This document shows, in pieces, positions 16,214-23,105 of a DNA stretch of 23,154 bases. Source of the stretch: UBA9076 sp964418835. GTDB lineage: Bacteria; Bacillota_I; Bacilli_A; Erysipelotrichales; Erysipelotrichaceae. The notes beneath the pieces were generated by a model, which saw only the letters and a program-made list of their open reading frames with translations, was not told the origin of the DNA and made no database searches. The translations under genes were made by a program, and so were the position numbers. The stretch spans positions 1 to 23,154 of the forward strand of contig CAYQNJ010000021.1 in the NCBI GenBank assembly GCA_964418835.1, given 5' to 3'. Each line of letters opens with the position of its first letter. Positions within the stretch are counted from its first letter, which is position 1.

Positions 16214-17299
16214 CTATCTATTTGAATTTTCTTCTTTATAAACTTTTAATATAACTCTAATACACATATAAACAGGAATTGAAATCATAACACCAATCGG
16301 CCCCAATATTACTCCCCCAGAAAATATACAAAACAATGTCCATAATGGTTCTACCCTACTGTTTTTAGAATGAACTAAAGGTGCAATTAAATAAGCATCC
16401 ACAGAAGATAGTATTACTATTGCAACAACTAATATTGCAACATTTGTAAAAGGTAATGATAAAGCAGTTAATATTCCGATTGTATTAGCTATTGTTGCAC
16501 CAAAATACGGTATTAATAACCCTAAAGAAGTTAATGTAGAAATGATTATCCAGTCTTTATGTCCTATTAGATAATATAGTATTGAATATTCGATAAATTT
16601 AATTACCATTAAAATAGCTAAAGCTCTTATATATTCACTAACAGCATGCCCACTAACATACAAATATTTTGGTAATCTTTCATTAATTCTACTAGATATA
16701 TTTTCTATAACTTCTGCAATTTTTTCCCAACCTAATGACATATAAATACCAATGATTATTACAAAAATTGAATTAGTAATAAAATTTGTAAAAAATGAAA
16801 ATATTTGAGGAATTATTGTTGTAATATTAGGCAACCAATTCTTTGTATCATTGAGAATTACAATAACTTGGTTTACTAATGTGTCTAAAAATAAACTAGA
16901 TTGATTATCAGTAGATTGATTATATAAGCTTAGTAAATAGTTAATACTAGATATAATTGTATTAATAAAATCAAATAATCTTGAATATACTGTAGGTAAC
17001 AGATTAAGTAATAATGCAATTAGCACTATTAATATTAAAGAAAATGATATAGTTATAGTTATTTTTCTAGATATTTTCTTCTTTTCATATTTAATTATCA
17101 TGGGTCTTAAAGCAAAGGCAATAATGAAACCCACTATAAAAGGTAAGAATATTGAAATTAACTTTTTTAGAATACTAACCCAAATAGTATCAGTTAATTT
17201 CAATAATAAAAGCACAAGTAAAACTAAATTAATTGTAATTAAGTTTGAAGTAAAAGATTCTTTCTTAAATCTATCAAGAATCACCTTAAAATAATTCAT
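16214..17299 (-). CDS. AI-2E family (UPF0118) membrane protein
   Basis: Polytopic membrane protein of 361 aa in the AI-2E transporter superfamily. It has paired N-terminal helices (about 20-70), a further helix near 83-105, a central soluble-like segment, and a C-terminal bundle. The family pattern includes GHAVSEYIRALAILMVIKFIEY, LIPYFGATIANTIGIL and the C-terminal GGVILGPIGVMISIPV. Members have been linked to autoinducer-2 export or to Na+/H+ antiport; sequence alone does not decide between these. AGGGGATAAT precedes the ATG. It lies 47 bp after radC and 55 bp before the ZnuA-like gene, all in one direction with no terminator between, so partial co-transcription is likely. Confidence 0.88.
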   Translation of the reverse strand: MNYFKVILDRFKKESFTSNLITINLVLLVLLLLKLTDTIWVSILKKLISIFLPFIVGFIIAFALRPMIIKYEKKKISRKITITISFSLILIVLIALLLNLLPTVYSRLFDFINTIISSINYLLSLYNQSTDNQSSLFLDTLVNQVIVILNDTKNWLPNITTIIPQIFSFFTNFITNSIFVIIIGIYMSLGWEKIAEVIENISSRINERLPKYLYVSGHAVSEYIRALAILMVIKFIEYSILYYLIGHKDWIIISTLTSLGLLIPYFGATIANTIGILTALSLPFTNVAILVVAIVILSSVDAYLIAPLVHSKNSRVEPLWTLFCIFSGGVILGPIGVMISIPVYMCIRVILKVYKEENSNR

Positions 17300-17346
17300 A
17301 TTATCCCCTACTTTTATACTTATATTCTAACATTATAAACTAAATA

Positions 17347-18021
17347 TCATATAATTTTTGCATGAGCAAAACTAAAATGTCTATTATTTCCAACAATTAT
17401 ATGATCTAAAACAGCTATTCCAACTAACTTTCCAGCTTCTTTTATTTTTAGTGTGACGGATATATCTGCATCACTTGGTGTAACATCTCCGCTAGGATGA
17501 TTATGTATTAATAAAACTTTACTAGATGATACTAATAATGCTTCTTTAAAAATCTCTCTAGGATGAACTACACTTTTATCTATTGTTCCTACAAACAATG
17601 TTTTATATGTAATAATTTTATTTTTAACATCTAAATATACAACTACAAAGTTTTCTTGTTTATCAAATCCAATTTCTTTATTTAACCAATCAATCATTTT
17701 TGATGGATTTTCAATTACATTAGTATCTAAACACTCTTCATAAGCAATTCTTTTAGATATTTCTATACAGGCAAGTAGTTCTAGAGCTTTTACCTTCTTT
17801 ATACCTTTTATATTTAACAAATCATTAATTCTTAATCTAGATAAATTTCCTATACCATTACTCATTACTAATATTTCTTCACCGATTAGTAAACTAGATT
17901 TACCACTATACCCATTTCTAATAATTAATGCTAATAATTCTCTATTACTTAATGAACTAATTCCATATTTCAACGCTTTTTCTCTTGGTCTTTCACTTAT
18001 TGGCATTTCTTTTACTATCAT
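17347..18021 (-). CDS. radC: RadC family JAB/MPN-domain protein
   Basis: 224-aa protein of the RadC (UPF0758) family. The N-terminal part begins with the typical MPISERPREKALKYG and contains a helix-hairpin-helix-like segment (about 60-88) around LLNIKGIKKVKA. The C-terminal JAB domain carries the predicted metal motif HNHPSGDVTPSDAD (H173, H175, D186) and an upstream acidic residue E123. Despite the name, a DNA-repair role for RadC is not established in general; the family is usually described only as a predicted metalloprotein. The ribosome binding site is a run of six G residues about nine bases before the ATG. It is divergent from the gatZ-like gene across 124 bp and upstream of the AI-2E-like gene. 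Confidence 0.93.
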   Translation of the reverse strand: MIVKEMPISERPREKALKYGISSLSNRELLALIIRNGYSGKSSLLIGEEILVMSNGIGNLSRLRINDLLNIKGIKKVKALELLACIEISKRIAYEECLDTNVIENPSKMIDWLNKEIGFDKQENFVVVYLDVKNKIITYKTLFVGTIDKSVVHPREIFKEALLVSSSKVLLIHNHPSGDVTPSDADISVTLKIKEAGKLVGIAVLDHIIVGNNRHFSFAHAKII

Positions 18022-18072
18022 ATTTATATACCCCCCAATAATATTTAATAAAATAGTTATAAAATCCTAATA

Positions 18073-18110
18073 TTGTGTTAAAAAGTATAAATTATAAACC
18101 GATTTATAAA
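18073..18110 (+). promoter_or_regulatory. Probable gatZ promoter region with a palindrome
   Basis: TTATAAA (18092-18098), CCGA, TTTATAA (18103-18109) form a perfect 7-bp inverted repeat in the radC/gatZ divergent gap. TATAAA elements within each arm could act as -10 boxes, with TTGTGT at 18073 upstream as a weak -35 at non-ideal spacing. The palindrome is a candidate repressor operator about 40 bases before the gatZ-like start. The regulator is unknown. Confidence 0.4.
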
Positions 18111-18145
18111 TAGAGTTCATGATATGATAAATTTGGAGGTAAATT

Positions 18146-19468
18146 ATGAATAATCACCCATTAAAAAATATAGTTAAGTTTCAAAAAAACAATGAGCCAG
18201 TTGGTATTTATTCAGTATGTAGTGCAAATCCATTTGTAATAAAAGCTGCATTAAGAAGAGGATTACAAACTAAAACACCAGTATTAATTGAAGCAACAAG
18301 CAACCAAGTAAATCAATATGGTGGATATACAGGAATGTTACCAGAAGATTTTAAAAAATTCGTTTATGATATTGCAAAGGAAGAAAACTACCCTATAGAA
18401 AATATCATACTAGGCGGAGATCATTTAGGACCATTAACATGGACACATTTAAATGAAGATGAAGCAATGAAAGAAGCAAGTAAATTAATTGAGTTATATG
18501 TACTTGCTGGTTACACTAAGATTCACATAGATACATCAATGAGATTAAATGATGATGATGTAAATTCTCCACTATCAACTGAAGTTATTGCAAAAAGAGG
18601 AGCTTTACTTGCAAAAGTAGCTGAAGATGCTTATAAAGAAGTCTTAAAAAATAACCCTAATGCAGTAGCACCTGTATATATAGTGGGCAGTGAAGTACCA
18701 ATTCCTGGAGGATCTACTGCAGCAGTTGATGAAGGAGTTCAAGTTACTAAAGTTGAAGATTTTAAATCAACATACAATACATTTGAAAAATCATTTAAAG
18801 AAAATAATTTAAATGATGCTTGGGATAATGTAATTGCTATAGTAGTTCAACCTGGTGTTGAAGAAAAAGATACTGGTTGTACTGAATATGACAGAATTAA
18901 AGCTAAAGATCTTATGGAGTCAATAAAAGAATACAGTAATGTAGTATTTGAAGGACACTCTACAGACTACCAAACAAAACAAGCTTTAAGAGAACTTGTA
19001 GAAGATGGTGTTGGAGTTTTAAAAGTTGGTCCAGGTCTAACATTTGCTGCAAGAGAAGCATTATTTGCATTAGCATTTGCAGAAAAAGAACAATACAAAG
19101 ATACAGATGTAGTACAAAGTAATTTTATGGAAGTGTTAGATGAAGCTATGTTAGCAAATCCTAAAAACTGGCAAAAACATTATCATGGAAACAAACAAGA
19201 AATTGCATTAAAAAGAAAATATTCATTCTCAGATAGATCTAGATACTATATGCCTACTGAAAATGTAAGTAAAGCAATAAATATATTAATGAACAATTTC
19301 AAAGATGGTGTGCCACTAAATTTATTAAGTCAATTCATGCCTATTCAATATACAAAAGTTCGTGATGGTGTTATAAATAATAATCCTGAAGAATTAATAA
19401 TTGATAGAATAGTAAATACAATTGATGAATATCTACAAGCAACAAACCAAAATAAACTTTGGATATAA
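18146..19468 (+). CDS. gatZ: D-tagatose-1,6-bisphosphate aldolase accessory subunit (GatZ/KbaZ-like)
   Basis: GatZ/KbaZ proteins support the class II tagatose-1,6-bisphosphate aldolase (GatY/KbaY), which yields glyceraldehyde 3-phosphate and dihydroxyacetone phosphate in galactitol or N-acetylgalactosamine catabolism. The 440 aa match the family. Conserved stretches include GIYSVCSANPFVIKAAL, EATSNQVNQYGGYTGM, LGGDHLGPLTW, HIDTSMR, VGSEVPIPGGS and FEGHSTDYQT. The symbol could equally be kbaZ; the adjacent Aga-like PTS leans toward that. GGAGG lies six bases before the ATG. The catalytic partner GatY/KbaY is not in the window. The gene is alone on its strand, ends at a strong terminator and converges on the PTS operon. 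Confidence 0.92.
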   Translation: MNNHPLKNIVKFQKNNEPVGIYSVCSANPFVIKAALRRGLQTKTPVLIEATSNQVNQYGGYTGMLPEDFKKFVYDIAKEENYPIENIILGGDHLGPLTWTHLNEDEAMKEASKLIELYVLAGYTKIHIDTSMRLNDDDVNSPLSTEVIAKRGALLAKVAEDAYKEVLKNNPNAVAPVYIVGSEVPIPGGSTAAVDEGVQVTKVEDFKSTYNTFEKSFKENNLNDAWDNVIAIVVQPGVEEKDTGCTEYDRIKAKDLMESIKEYSNVVFEGHSTDYQTKQALRELVEDGVGVLKVGPGLTFAAREALFALAFAEKEQYKDTDVVQSNFMEVLDEAMLANPKNWQKHYHGNKQEIALKRKYSFSDRSRYYMPTENVSKAINILMNNFKDGVPLNLLSQFMPIQYTKVRDGVINNNPEELIIDRIVNTIDEYLQATNQNKLWI

Positions 19469-19474
19469 AAAATT

Positions 19475-19509
19475 AGCCTAATAAGTTAAATAACTTATTA
19501 GGCTTTTTA
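19475..19509 (+). terminator. Intrinsic terminator of gatZ
   Basis: A 14-bp perfect inverted repeat (AGCCTAATAAGTTA at 19475-19488, complement at 19491-19504, two-base central loop) is followed by TTTTT. It lies 6 bp after the gatZ stop. An A-run precedes it on the plus strand, so it could also stop transcripts from the opposite direction. Confidence 0.9.
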
Positions 19510-19519
19510 TTAATGAATT

Positions 19520-19540
19520 AAAAAGAGGCTTTCGCCTCTT
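19520..19540 (-). terminator. Intrinsic terminator of the PTS operon
   Basis: 7-bp stem AAGAGGC / GCCTCTT (19523-19529 with 19534-19540). On the minus strand the loop is GAAA, a stable tetraloop, and the stem is followed by a T-run from 19524 to 19520. It lies 28 bases after the IID stop codon and back to back with the gatZ terminator. Confidence 0.85.
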
Positions 19541-19567
19541 CTTTTGAAGGTTTAGAGTAAATATATT

Positions 19568-20437
19568 TTATTGGATTGGTGCTGTATACCATTGGATAAG
19601 TGGTGTATAATCTCCACCCCAGATACCAAACGCAGCTCCAACAATACCGATTACTAATAGTAATACGATACATTTAATTGTTGACCAACCTTTTTTCTTA
19701 ATTAAGAAATAAAGCATTAGTGTTAAAGCTAAAGGAATTAATTGAGGTAATACACCATTTAAAATGTCTTGAACGATAATGTCAGATTCACCATTTTCGA
19801 TAGCGATTTTTAATGTTGTAGCACCATAGTTACAAGTTAGAGCACCTACTACAAATACACCAAGCATACTTGCAGCATGTGTAAATTCTTTAGCATTTCT
19901 AGTTAGAACTTCAATAGCGCCTGTTCCTAAGTCATATGACCAGTACATTAACCAGTAACGAACAGCGAATTGAACAATGTTGAATACTAATAAGAAGATA
20001 ATTGGAGCAGCGATGTTTCCATTAAGAGCCATATTAGCAGTAATACCTGCTGTAATAGGAACTAATGTAAACCAGAAAATAGCATCCCCAATACCACCTA
20101 ATGGACCCATTGCAGCAACACGTACGGCACGGATTGTAGGAATATCAGCTTTTTGTTGTTCTAGAGATAATACGATACCCATAACAAATGTTACAAGGAA
20201 TGGGTGGGTATTAAAGAACTCTAAGTTATGAGCCATAGAAGCACTTAAGTCTTCTTTGTTTGTATGTATTTTTTCTAATCCTGGAAGAATACCATATAGC
20301 CAACCAGCAGCTTGCATTCTTTCATAGTTGAATGAACCTTGTAAGAATAATGATCTCCAAACCATTTTGTTTAGAGTAGCACGATCTAACGGACGTGCAG
20401 GAGTTAAATCCTTATATGTATTTACATTAGATTCCAT
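19568..20437 (-). CDS. PTS mannose/fructose/sorbose family, EIID component
   Basis: One of the two membrane subunits of a mannose-class phosphotransferase permease; IIC and IID together move the sugar, which is phosphorylated by IIB. IID family features are visible: WRSLFLQGSFNYERMQAAGW near the N terminus, HLEFFNTHP-like AHNLEFFNTHPFL, the segment RVAAMGPLGGIGDAIFW, and C-terminal hydrophobic helices. A frame from GTG 20458 is open. ATG 20437 is preferred: GGAGG lies eight bases upstream and it gives 289 aa, close to the usual size. It overlaps the IIC stop by 11 bp. Arginine codons include many CGT, unlike the AGA-dominated neighbours, which may reflect high expression. Substrate is inferred only from context (Aga-like). 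Confidence 0.92.
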   Translation of the reverse strand: MESNVNTYKDLTPARPLDRATLNKMVWRSLFLQGSFNYERMQAAGWLYGILPGLEKIHTNKEDLSASMAHNLEFFNTHPFLVTFVMGIVLSLEQQKADIPTIRAVRVAAMGPLGGIGDAIFWFTLVPITAGITANMALNGNIAAPIIFLLVFNIVQFAVRYWLMYWSYDLGTGAIEVLTRNAKEFTHAASMLGVFVVGALTCNYGATTLKIAIENGESDIIVQDILNGVLPQLIPLALTLMLYFLIKKKGWSTIKCIVLLLVIGIVGAAFGIWGGDYTPLIQWYTAPIQ

Positions 20438-21221
20438 CAGTTGCACCTCCAGCTCCACCAGCGTTTTTAATCTTTACGTTCATATTGTAGTCATATAGAG
20501 CGATTGCAATACCTACAAATGCAACTAATACTAGAGCAGGACCGCCTAAGCCAGCACCACCTAGAATTGCAGCAAGTGCAAATCCAGCAAAATAAATTCC
20601 CCACATGTCGTCAGCTAACATGATACGCATTAATACAGCAAACCCTACATAACGCATCATTCCACCAGCTGCACTTAATCCACCCATAATCCAGTTTCCT
20701 TGTAGTGAACTAATAGCACTAGAAACTGCTGGGTTTGAAATACTTAGAACACCAACAAGTGTTGCTCCAGCAAATAATAAACCTAATAATGTCATTGCGA
20801 AATAGTTTAATTTAACAATTCCTGCAGGATTAGCTTTTGCAGCTTCTTCATCAGCTTTAGCCATTAAACCTGACATTAATGTAAATGTTAATGTAACTCC
20901 ATATTGTCCTAATAAAGCAAATGGAATTGCAGCACCTAGTGCAGCATTAACTTCTAATCCACTTACTACAGCAAATACTGTAGCCATGATTCCACCAACA
21001 ACAACGTTTGGCGGTTGAGCTCCACCTACTGGCATACTTCCAATTGACATTAATTGGTAAGCACCACCAACAGCTAAGCCAGTTGTAACATCTCCAAGAA
21101 TGGCACCAACAACTGGTCCCATTACGATTGGTTGATAAAGTGACTCAAGAAAGTTGAATTGATCAATTGCTGCTATGAATGTAACAATTAAGATCAATAC
21201 TATCTGAACTGGACCTATCAT
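20427..21221 (-). CDS. PTS mannose/fructose/sorbose family, EIIC component
   Basis: Membrane subunit of the mannose-class PTS permease, 264 aa, Gly/Ala-rich and hydrophobic. The IIC hallmark GGAQPPNVVVGGIMAT lies around residues 66-81, preceded by QPIVMGPVVGAILGDVTTGL, and is typical of the sorbose/Aga type. The ATG at 21221 has AGGAGG 12 bases upstream, a longer spacing than usual, but there is no alternative start nearer it. The gene follows IIB by 18 bp and overlaps IID by 11 bp. With IIB and IID it forms the sugar-specific part of the transporter. The similarity to N-acetylgalactosamine permeases is by recall and supported by the nearby gatZ/kbaZ-like gene. Confidence 0.93.
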   Translation of the reverse strand: MIGPVQIVLILIVTFIAAIDQFNFLESLYQPIVMGPVVGAILGDVTTGLAVGGAYQLMSIGSMPVGGAQPPNVVVGGIMATVFAVVSGLEVNAALGAAIPFALLGQYGVTLTFTLMSGLMAKADEEAAKANPAGIVKLNYFAMTLLGLLFAGATLVGVLSISNPAVSSAISSLQGNWIMGGLSAAGGMMRYVGFAVLMRIMLADDMWGIYFAGFALAAILGGAGLGGPALVLVAFVGIAIALYDYNMNVKIKNAGGAGGATDGI

Positions 21222-21239
21222 AATTATTCTTTTCCTCCT

Positions 21240-21716
21240 TTATTTGAAAAGTTTTGAAATATCTTCGCTGCCTTCTGAAGGAACTTTTCTTATTTCAAGT
21301 TCTACCCCTAATTCTTTTAACTTAGTAAAAGCAGCAACGTCTTTATCATCAACAGCAACAGTTGTGGCAACTTGACGTTTACCTTCAGCCATATGCATGT
21401 TTCCGATATTGACTTTCTTTATTGGTACTCCACCTTCAACAAGTTTTAAAACGTCTGTTGGGCTATCGCACACAATAAATATTTTTTGGGCGTCAGAAGC
21501 TCTATGGATATTTGCAATTGTTTTTTCAATTGACCAATATCTTGTTGCAACTCCAGCTGGAGCTGCCATGTCCATAAGACCTTGACGTAGTGAGTTTGTC
21601 GCCACATCATCATTAGCAACTAATATTAGGTTTGCACCAATTGATGTACACCATTGAGTAGCTACTTGTCCGTGAATAAGGCGATTGTCGATTCGAGTCA
21701 ATACGATATTTGGCAT
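21240..21716 (-). CDS. PTS mannose/fructose/sorbose family, EIIB component
   Basis: Cytosolic phosphotransfer subunit, 158 aa from ATG 21716. The phosphorylated histidine H15 lies in IDNRLIHGQVATQW, the classical IIB active site. The rest (LILVANDDVA, SIEKTI, KIFIVCDSP, VNIGNMHM) fits the mannose/sorbose IIB family. The frame is open to 21749, but ATG 21716 is preferred because GGGGAGGAGAGACAA precedes it and it gives the family-standard N terminus. First gene of the IIB-IIC-IID operon. No IIA domain is fused to it and no IIA gene lies in the operon, so phosphate from HPr must arrive through a IIA encoded elsewhere. Its leader carries a palindrome at 21743-21759. Confidence 0.94.
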   Translation of the reverse strand: MPNIVLTRIDNRLIHGQVATQWCTSIGANLILVANDDVATNSLRQGLMDMAAPAGVATRYWSIEKTIANIHRASDAQKIFIVCDSPTDVLKLVEGGVPIKKVNIGNMHMAEGKRQVATTVAVDDKDVAAFTKLKELGVELEIRKVPSEGSEDISKLFK

Positions 21717-21742
21717 TTGTCTCTCCTCCCCTTCAATTAAGG

Positions 21743-21759
21743 ACAACAAACATTGTTGT
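21743..21759. promoter_or_regulatory. Palindrome in the leader of the PTS operon
   Basis: ACAACAA, ACA, TTGTTGT is a perfect 7-bp inverted repeat with a 3-bp centre, located 27-43 bases before the IIB start and downstream of the likely promoter. It has no T-run, so it is not a terminator. It could be an operator for a repressor acting as a roadblock, or a short mRNA hairpin upstream of the ribosome binding site. Confidence 0.4.
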
Positions 21760-21771
21760 TAACCTAATTAA

Positions 21772-21777
21772 ATAATA
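21772..21777 (-). promoter_or_regulatory. Possible -10 box of the PTS operon
   Basis: TATTAT on the minus strand (21777-21772) is the best -10 candidate before IIB. The -35 position (about 21795-21800) reads AATAAA on the minus strand, a poor match. Lack of a -35 is common at promoters that need an activator such as an AraC-family protein. Confidence 0.35.
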
Positions 21778-21797
21778 GTTAATTTTACTAATCTTTT

Positions 21798-21853
21798 ATT
21801 TAGATTTTTTAGTCTAAATTTTGCACTTTTTAACACTGAAATTTAGTTTCAAA
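21798..21853. promoter_or_regulatory. Candidate AraC-type operator repeats between PTS operon and regulator
   Basis: ATTTAGA (21798-21804) and TCTAAAT (21813-21819) make a 7-bp inverted repeat. The overlapping TTTAGTCTAAA (21808-21818) is repeated in near-direct form as TTTAGTTTCAAA (21842-21853), 34 bp away. Relative to the PTS -10 candidate the inner repeat covers the -35 region and the outer repeat lies further upstream. Binding is inferred from position and repetition only. Confidence 0.4.
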
Positions 21854-21881
21854 CCAATTTGTGTGTGTTTCGTAAAAACTA

Positions 21882-21890
21882 TGTTATTAT
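21882..21890 (+). promoter_or_regulatory. Probable extended -10 promoter of the AraC-family gene
   Basis: TGTTATTAT (21882-21890) is an extended -10 element (TGn plus TATTAT) about 30 bases before the regulator start. The -35 region is GT-rich and weak, as is common with extended -10 promoters. Confidence 0.5.
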
Positions 21891-21920
21891 TTTAATAGAA
21901 AAGAGGTAAATTTTAAAACT

Positions 21921-23081
21921 ATGTTTAACAAGACTACAAGTGCTAATTTTTTAAAATTTGGTAAGATTAGAGAAAAGTTTAGTAAATCTTTACTATCTTT
22001 TGAACGTTTTATAACTGACAACAAACAAATAAATTTACTAAAGTCTTACGATCATACAATTTATATAAGTTTAAGGGAAGGAATGGCAATGCTTGCTATT
22101 ACTGATAATCCAGAATTTGAAGAATTACAGTTTTTTGCAATACATAGAAATGTAGAAATAAACCCTAATATGTATTTTGCTATAGTTCCAATGACTACAG
22201 TAATTTGTTATGACATCTACTATAATCCTAATGGAAAACTAAAACCATACAATCTTTTAAAACCTAAATCATATTCAAATATTAAGCTTAAAACAAAAGT
22301 TGATGATATTATTGCATATTACTACGTTGTTAAAAGCCCAAATTATATATTCCCTGGTGAAACACATTATTTATATGAACTAACATATGTTGATAATGGA
22401 CAATTAGAAACTACTATCCAAGATAAAAAATATACAGTTGGATCAAATCAATGTATATTCTATGGTCCTGGACAAAAACATAGTCAATTAGTTATAGGTA
22501 ATGATTCATGTTCGTATTTAACAGTGATATTTGAAGCAAGTGGAATAGAAAATGGTAGATTGTTAAATAAAGTATTTAATGTAAGCAAAGAGTTAAAAAC
22601 TATACTTGATGATTTTGTAAAAAATTCAAATAATAGCATACCCTATTCTGAAGATTTATTAGTAGTAACACTTAATGCTTTCTTATTAAAAATATTACAA
22701 TTAGATTTCTTAGGCAAAACACAAAATAAAGTAATAATTCCTATAACACAACATTTCCAAAACAATTTCCTAGAAGAGATAGTTACATATATTCATAATA
22801 ATTTATATGGACCTCTAACAGTTGAAGATATAAGTCAAGAATTTTCAATAAGCAGGACTTATTTACAAAGATTATTTAATGAAAACCTACACACTTCTCC
22901 AAAACAATACATAAATGAAGCTAAACTTTCTAAAAGTAAGATGTTGATAAAAAACGGAAATCAATCATTTAGTGAAATAGCTGATAAACTAGGATATTCA
23001 TCAATACATTATTTTTCCAGAATATTTACTGCAAGATTCGGAATTACACCTAGTGAATATGCAAAAAAGATTTATGAATAA
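21921..23081 (+). CDS. AraC-family transcriptional regulator with extra N-terminal domain
   Basis: 386-aa regulator. The C-terminal DNA-binding domain (about 280-386) has two helix-turn-helix units: VEDISQEFSISRTYLQRLFN (301-320) and the signature IADKLGYSSIHYFSRIF (353-369) ending in TARFGITPSEY. A cupin sensor domain lies around 143-205, with FPGETHYLYEL (H149) and GPGQKHSQL (H187) as possible ligand-binding strands. Residues 1-135 form a further domain not seen in standard AraC/MelR-size proteins; its beta-rich sequence might be a second cupin-like sensor, which is inference. ATG 21921 has only AGAGG 14 bases upstream, a weak arrangement, but no better start exists. It is divergent from the PTS operon and probably controls it. 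Confidence 0.9.
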   Translation: MFNKTTSANFLKFGKIREKFSKSLLSFERFITDNKQINLLKSYDHTIYISLREGMAMLAITDNPEFEELQFFAIHRNVEINPNMYFAIVPMTTVICYDIYYNPNGKLKPYNLLKPKSYSNIKLKTKVDDIIAYYYVVKSPNYIFPGETHYLYELTYVDNGQLETTIQDKKYTVGSNQCIFYGPGQKHSQLVIGNDSCSYLTVIFEASGIENGRLLNKVFNVSKELKTILDDFVKNSNNSIPYSEDLLVVTLNAFLLKILQLDFLGKTQNKVIIPITQHFQNNFLEEIVTYIHNNLYGPLTVEDISQEFSISRTYLQRLFNENLHTSPKQYINEAKLSKSKMLIKNGNQSFSEIADKLGYSSIHYFSRIFTARFGITPSEYAKKIYE

Positions 23082-23105
23082 AAAAAGATGCTAATGCATC
23101 TTTTT
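23082..23105. terminator. Bidirectional intrinsic terminator
   Basis: AAAAAGATGC and GCATCTTTTT (arms 23082-23091 and 23096-23105, loop TAAT) sit directly after the AraC-family stop codon. Both strands end in a T-run, so it can stop the regulator transcript and the convergent minus-strand gene entering from the window edge. Confidence 0.82.

Noticed and set aside
18031..18036. Run of six C (G on the minus strand) in the ribosome binding site region of radC as a phase-variation tract
   Set aside because: Six residues is short for slippage switching, and RadC is not a usual phase-variable gene. It acts adequately as a Shine-Dalgarno sequence.
19977..20231. Plus-strand open frame of about 84 codons inside the EIID gene
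   Set aside because: It is the antisense shadow of a conserved IID coding region, with no recognisable domain and no upstream ribosome binding site.
21760..21880. Sigma-54 promoter for the mannose-class PTS operon
   Set aside because: Some such operons use sigma-54 with LevR-type activators, but I find no TGGC-N8-TTGC-like pair on the minus strand and no LevR-like gene nearby; the neighbour is an AraC-family regulator.
21750..21900. CcpA catabolite-response site near the PTS operon or regulator
   Set aside because: The only CG-centred candidate, near TTTCGTAAAA at 21868, lacks the flanking symmetry of the consensus.
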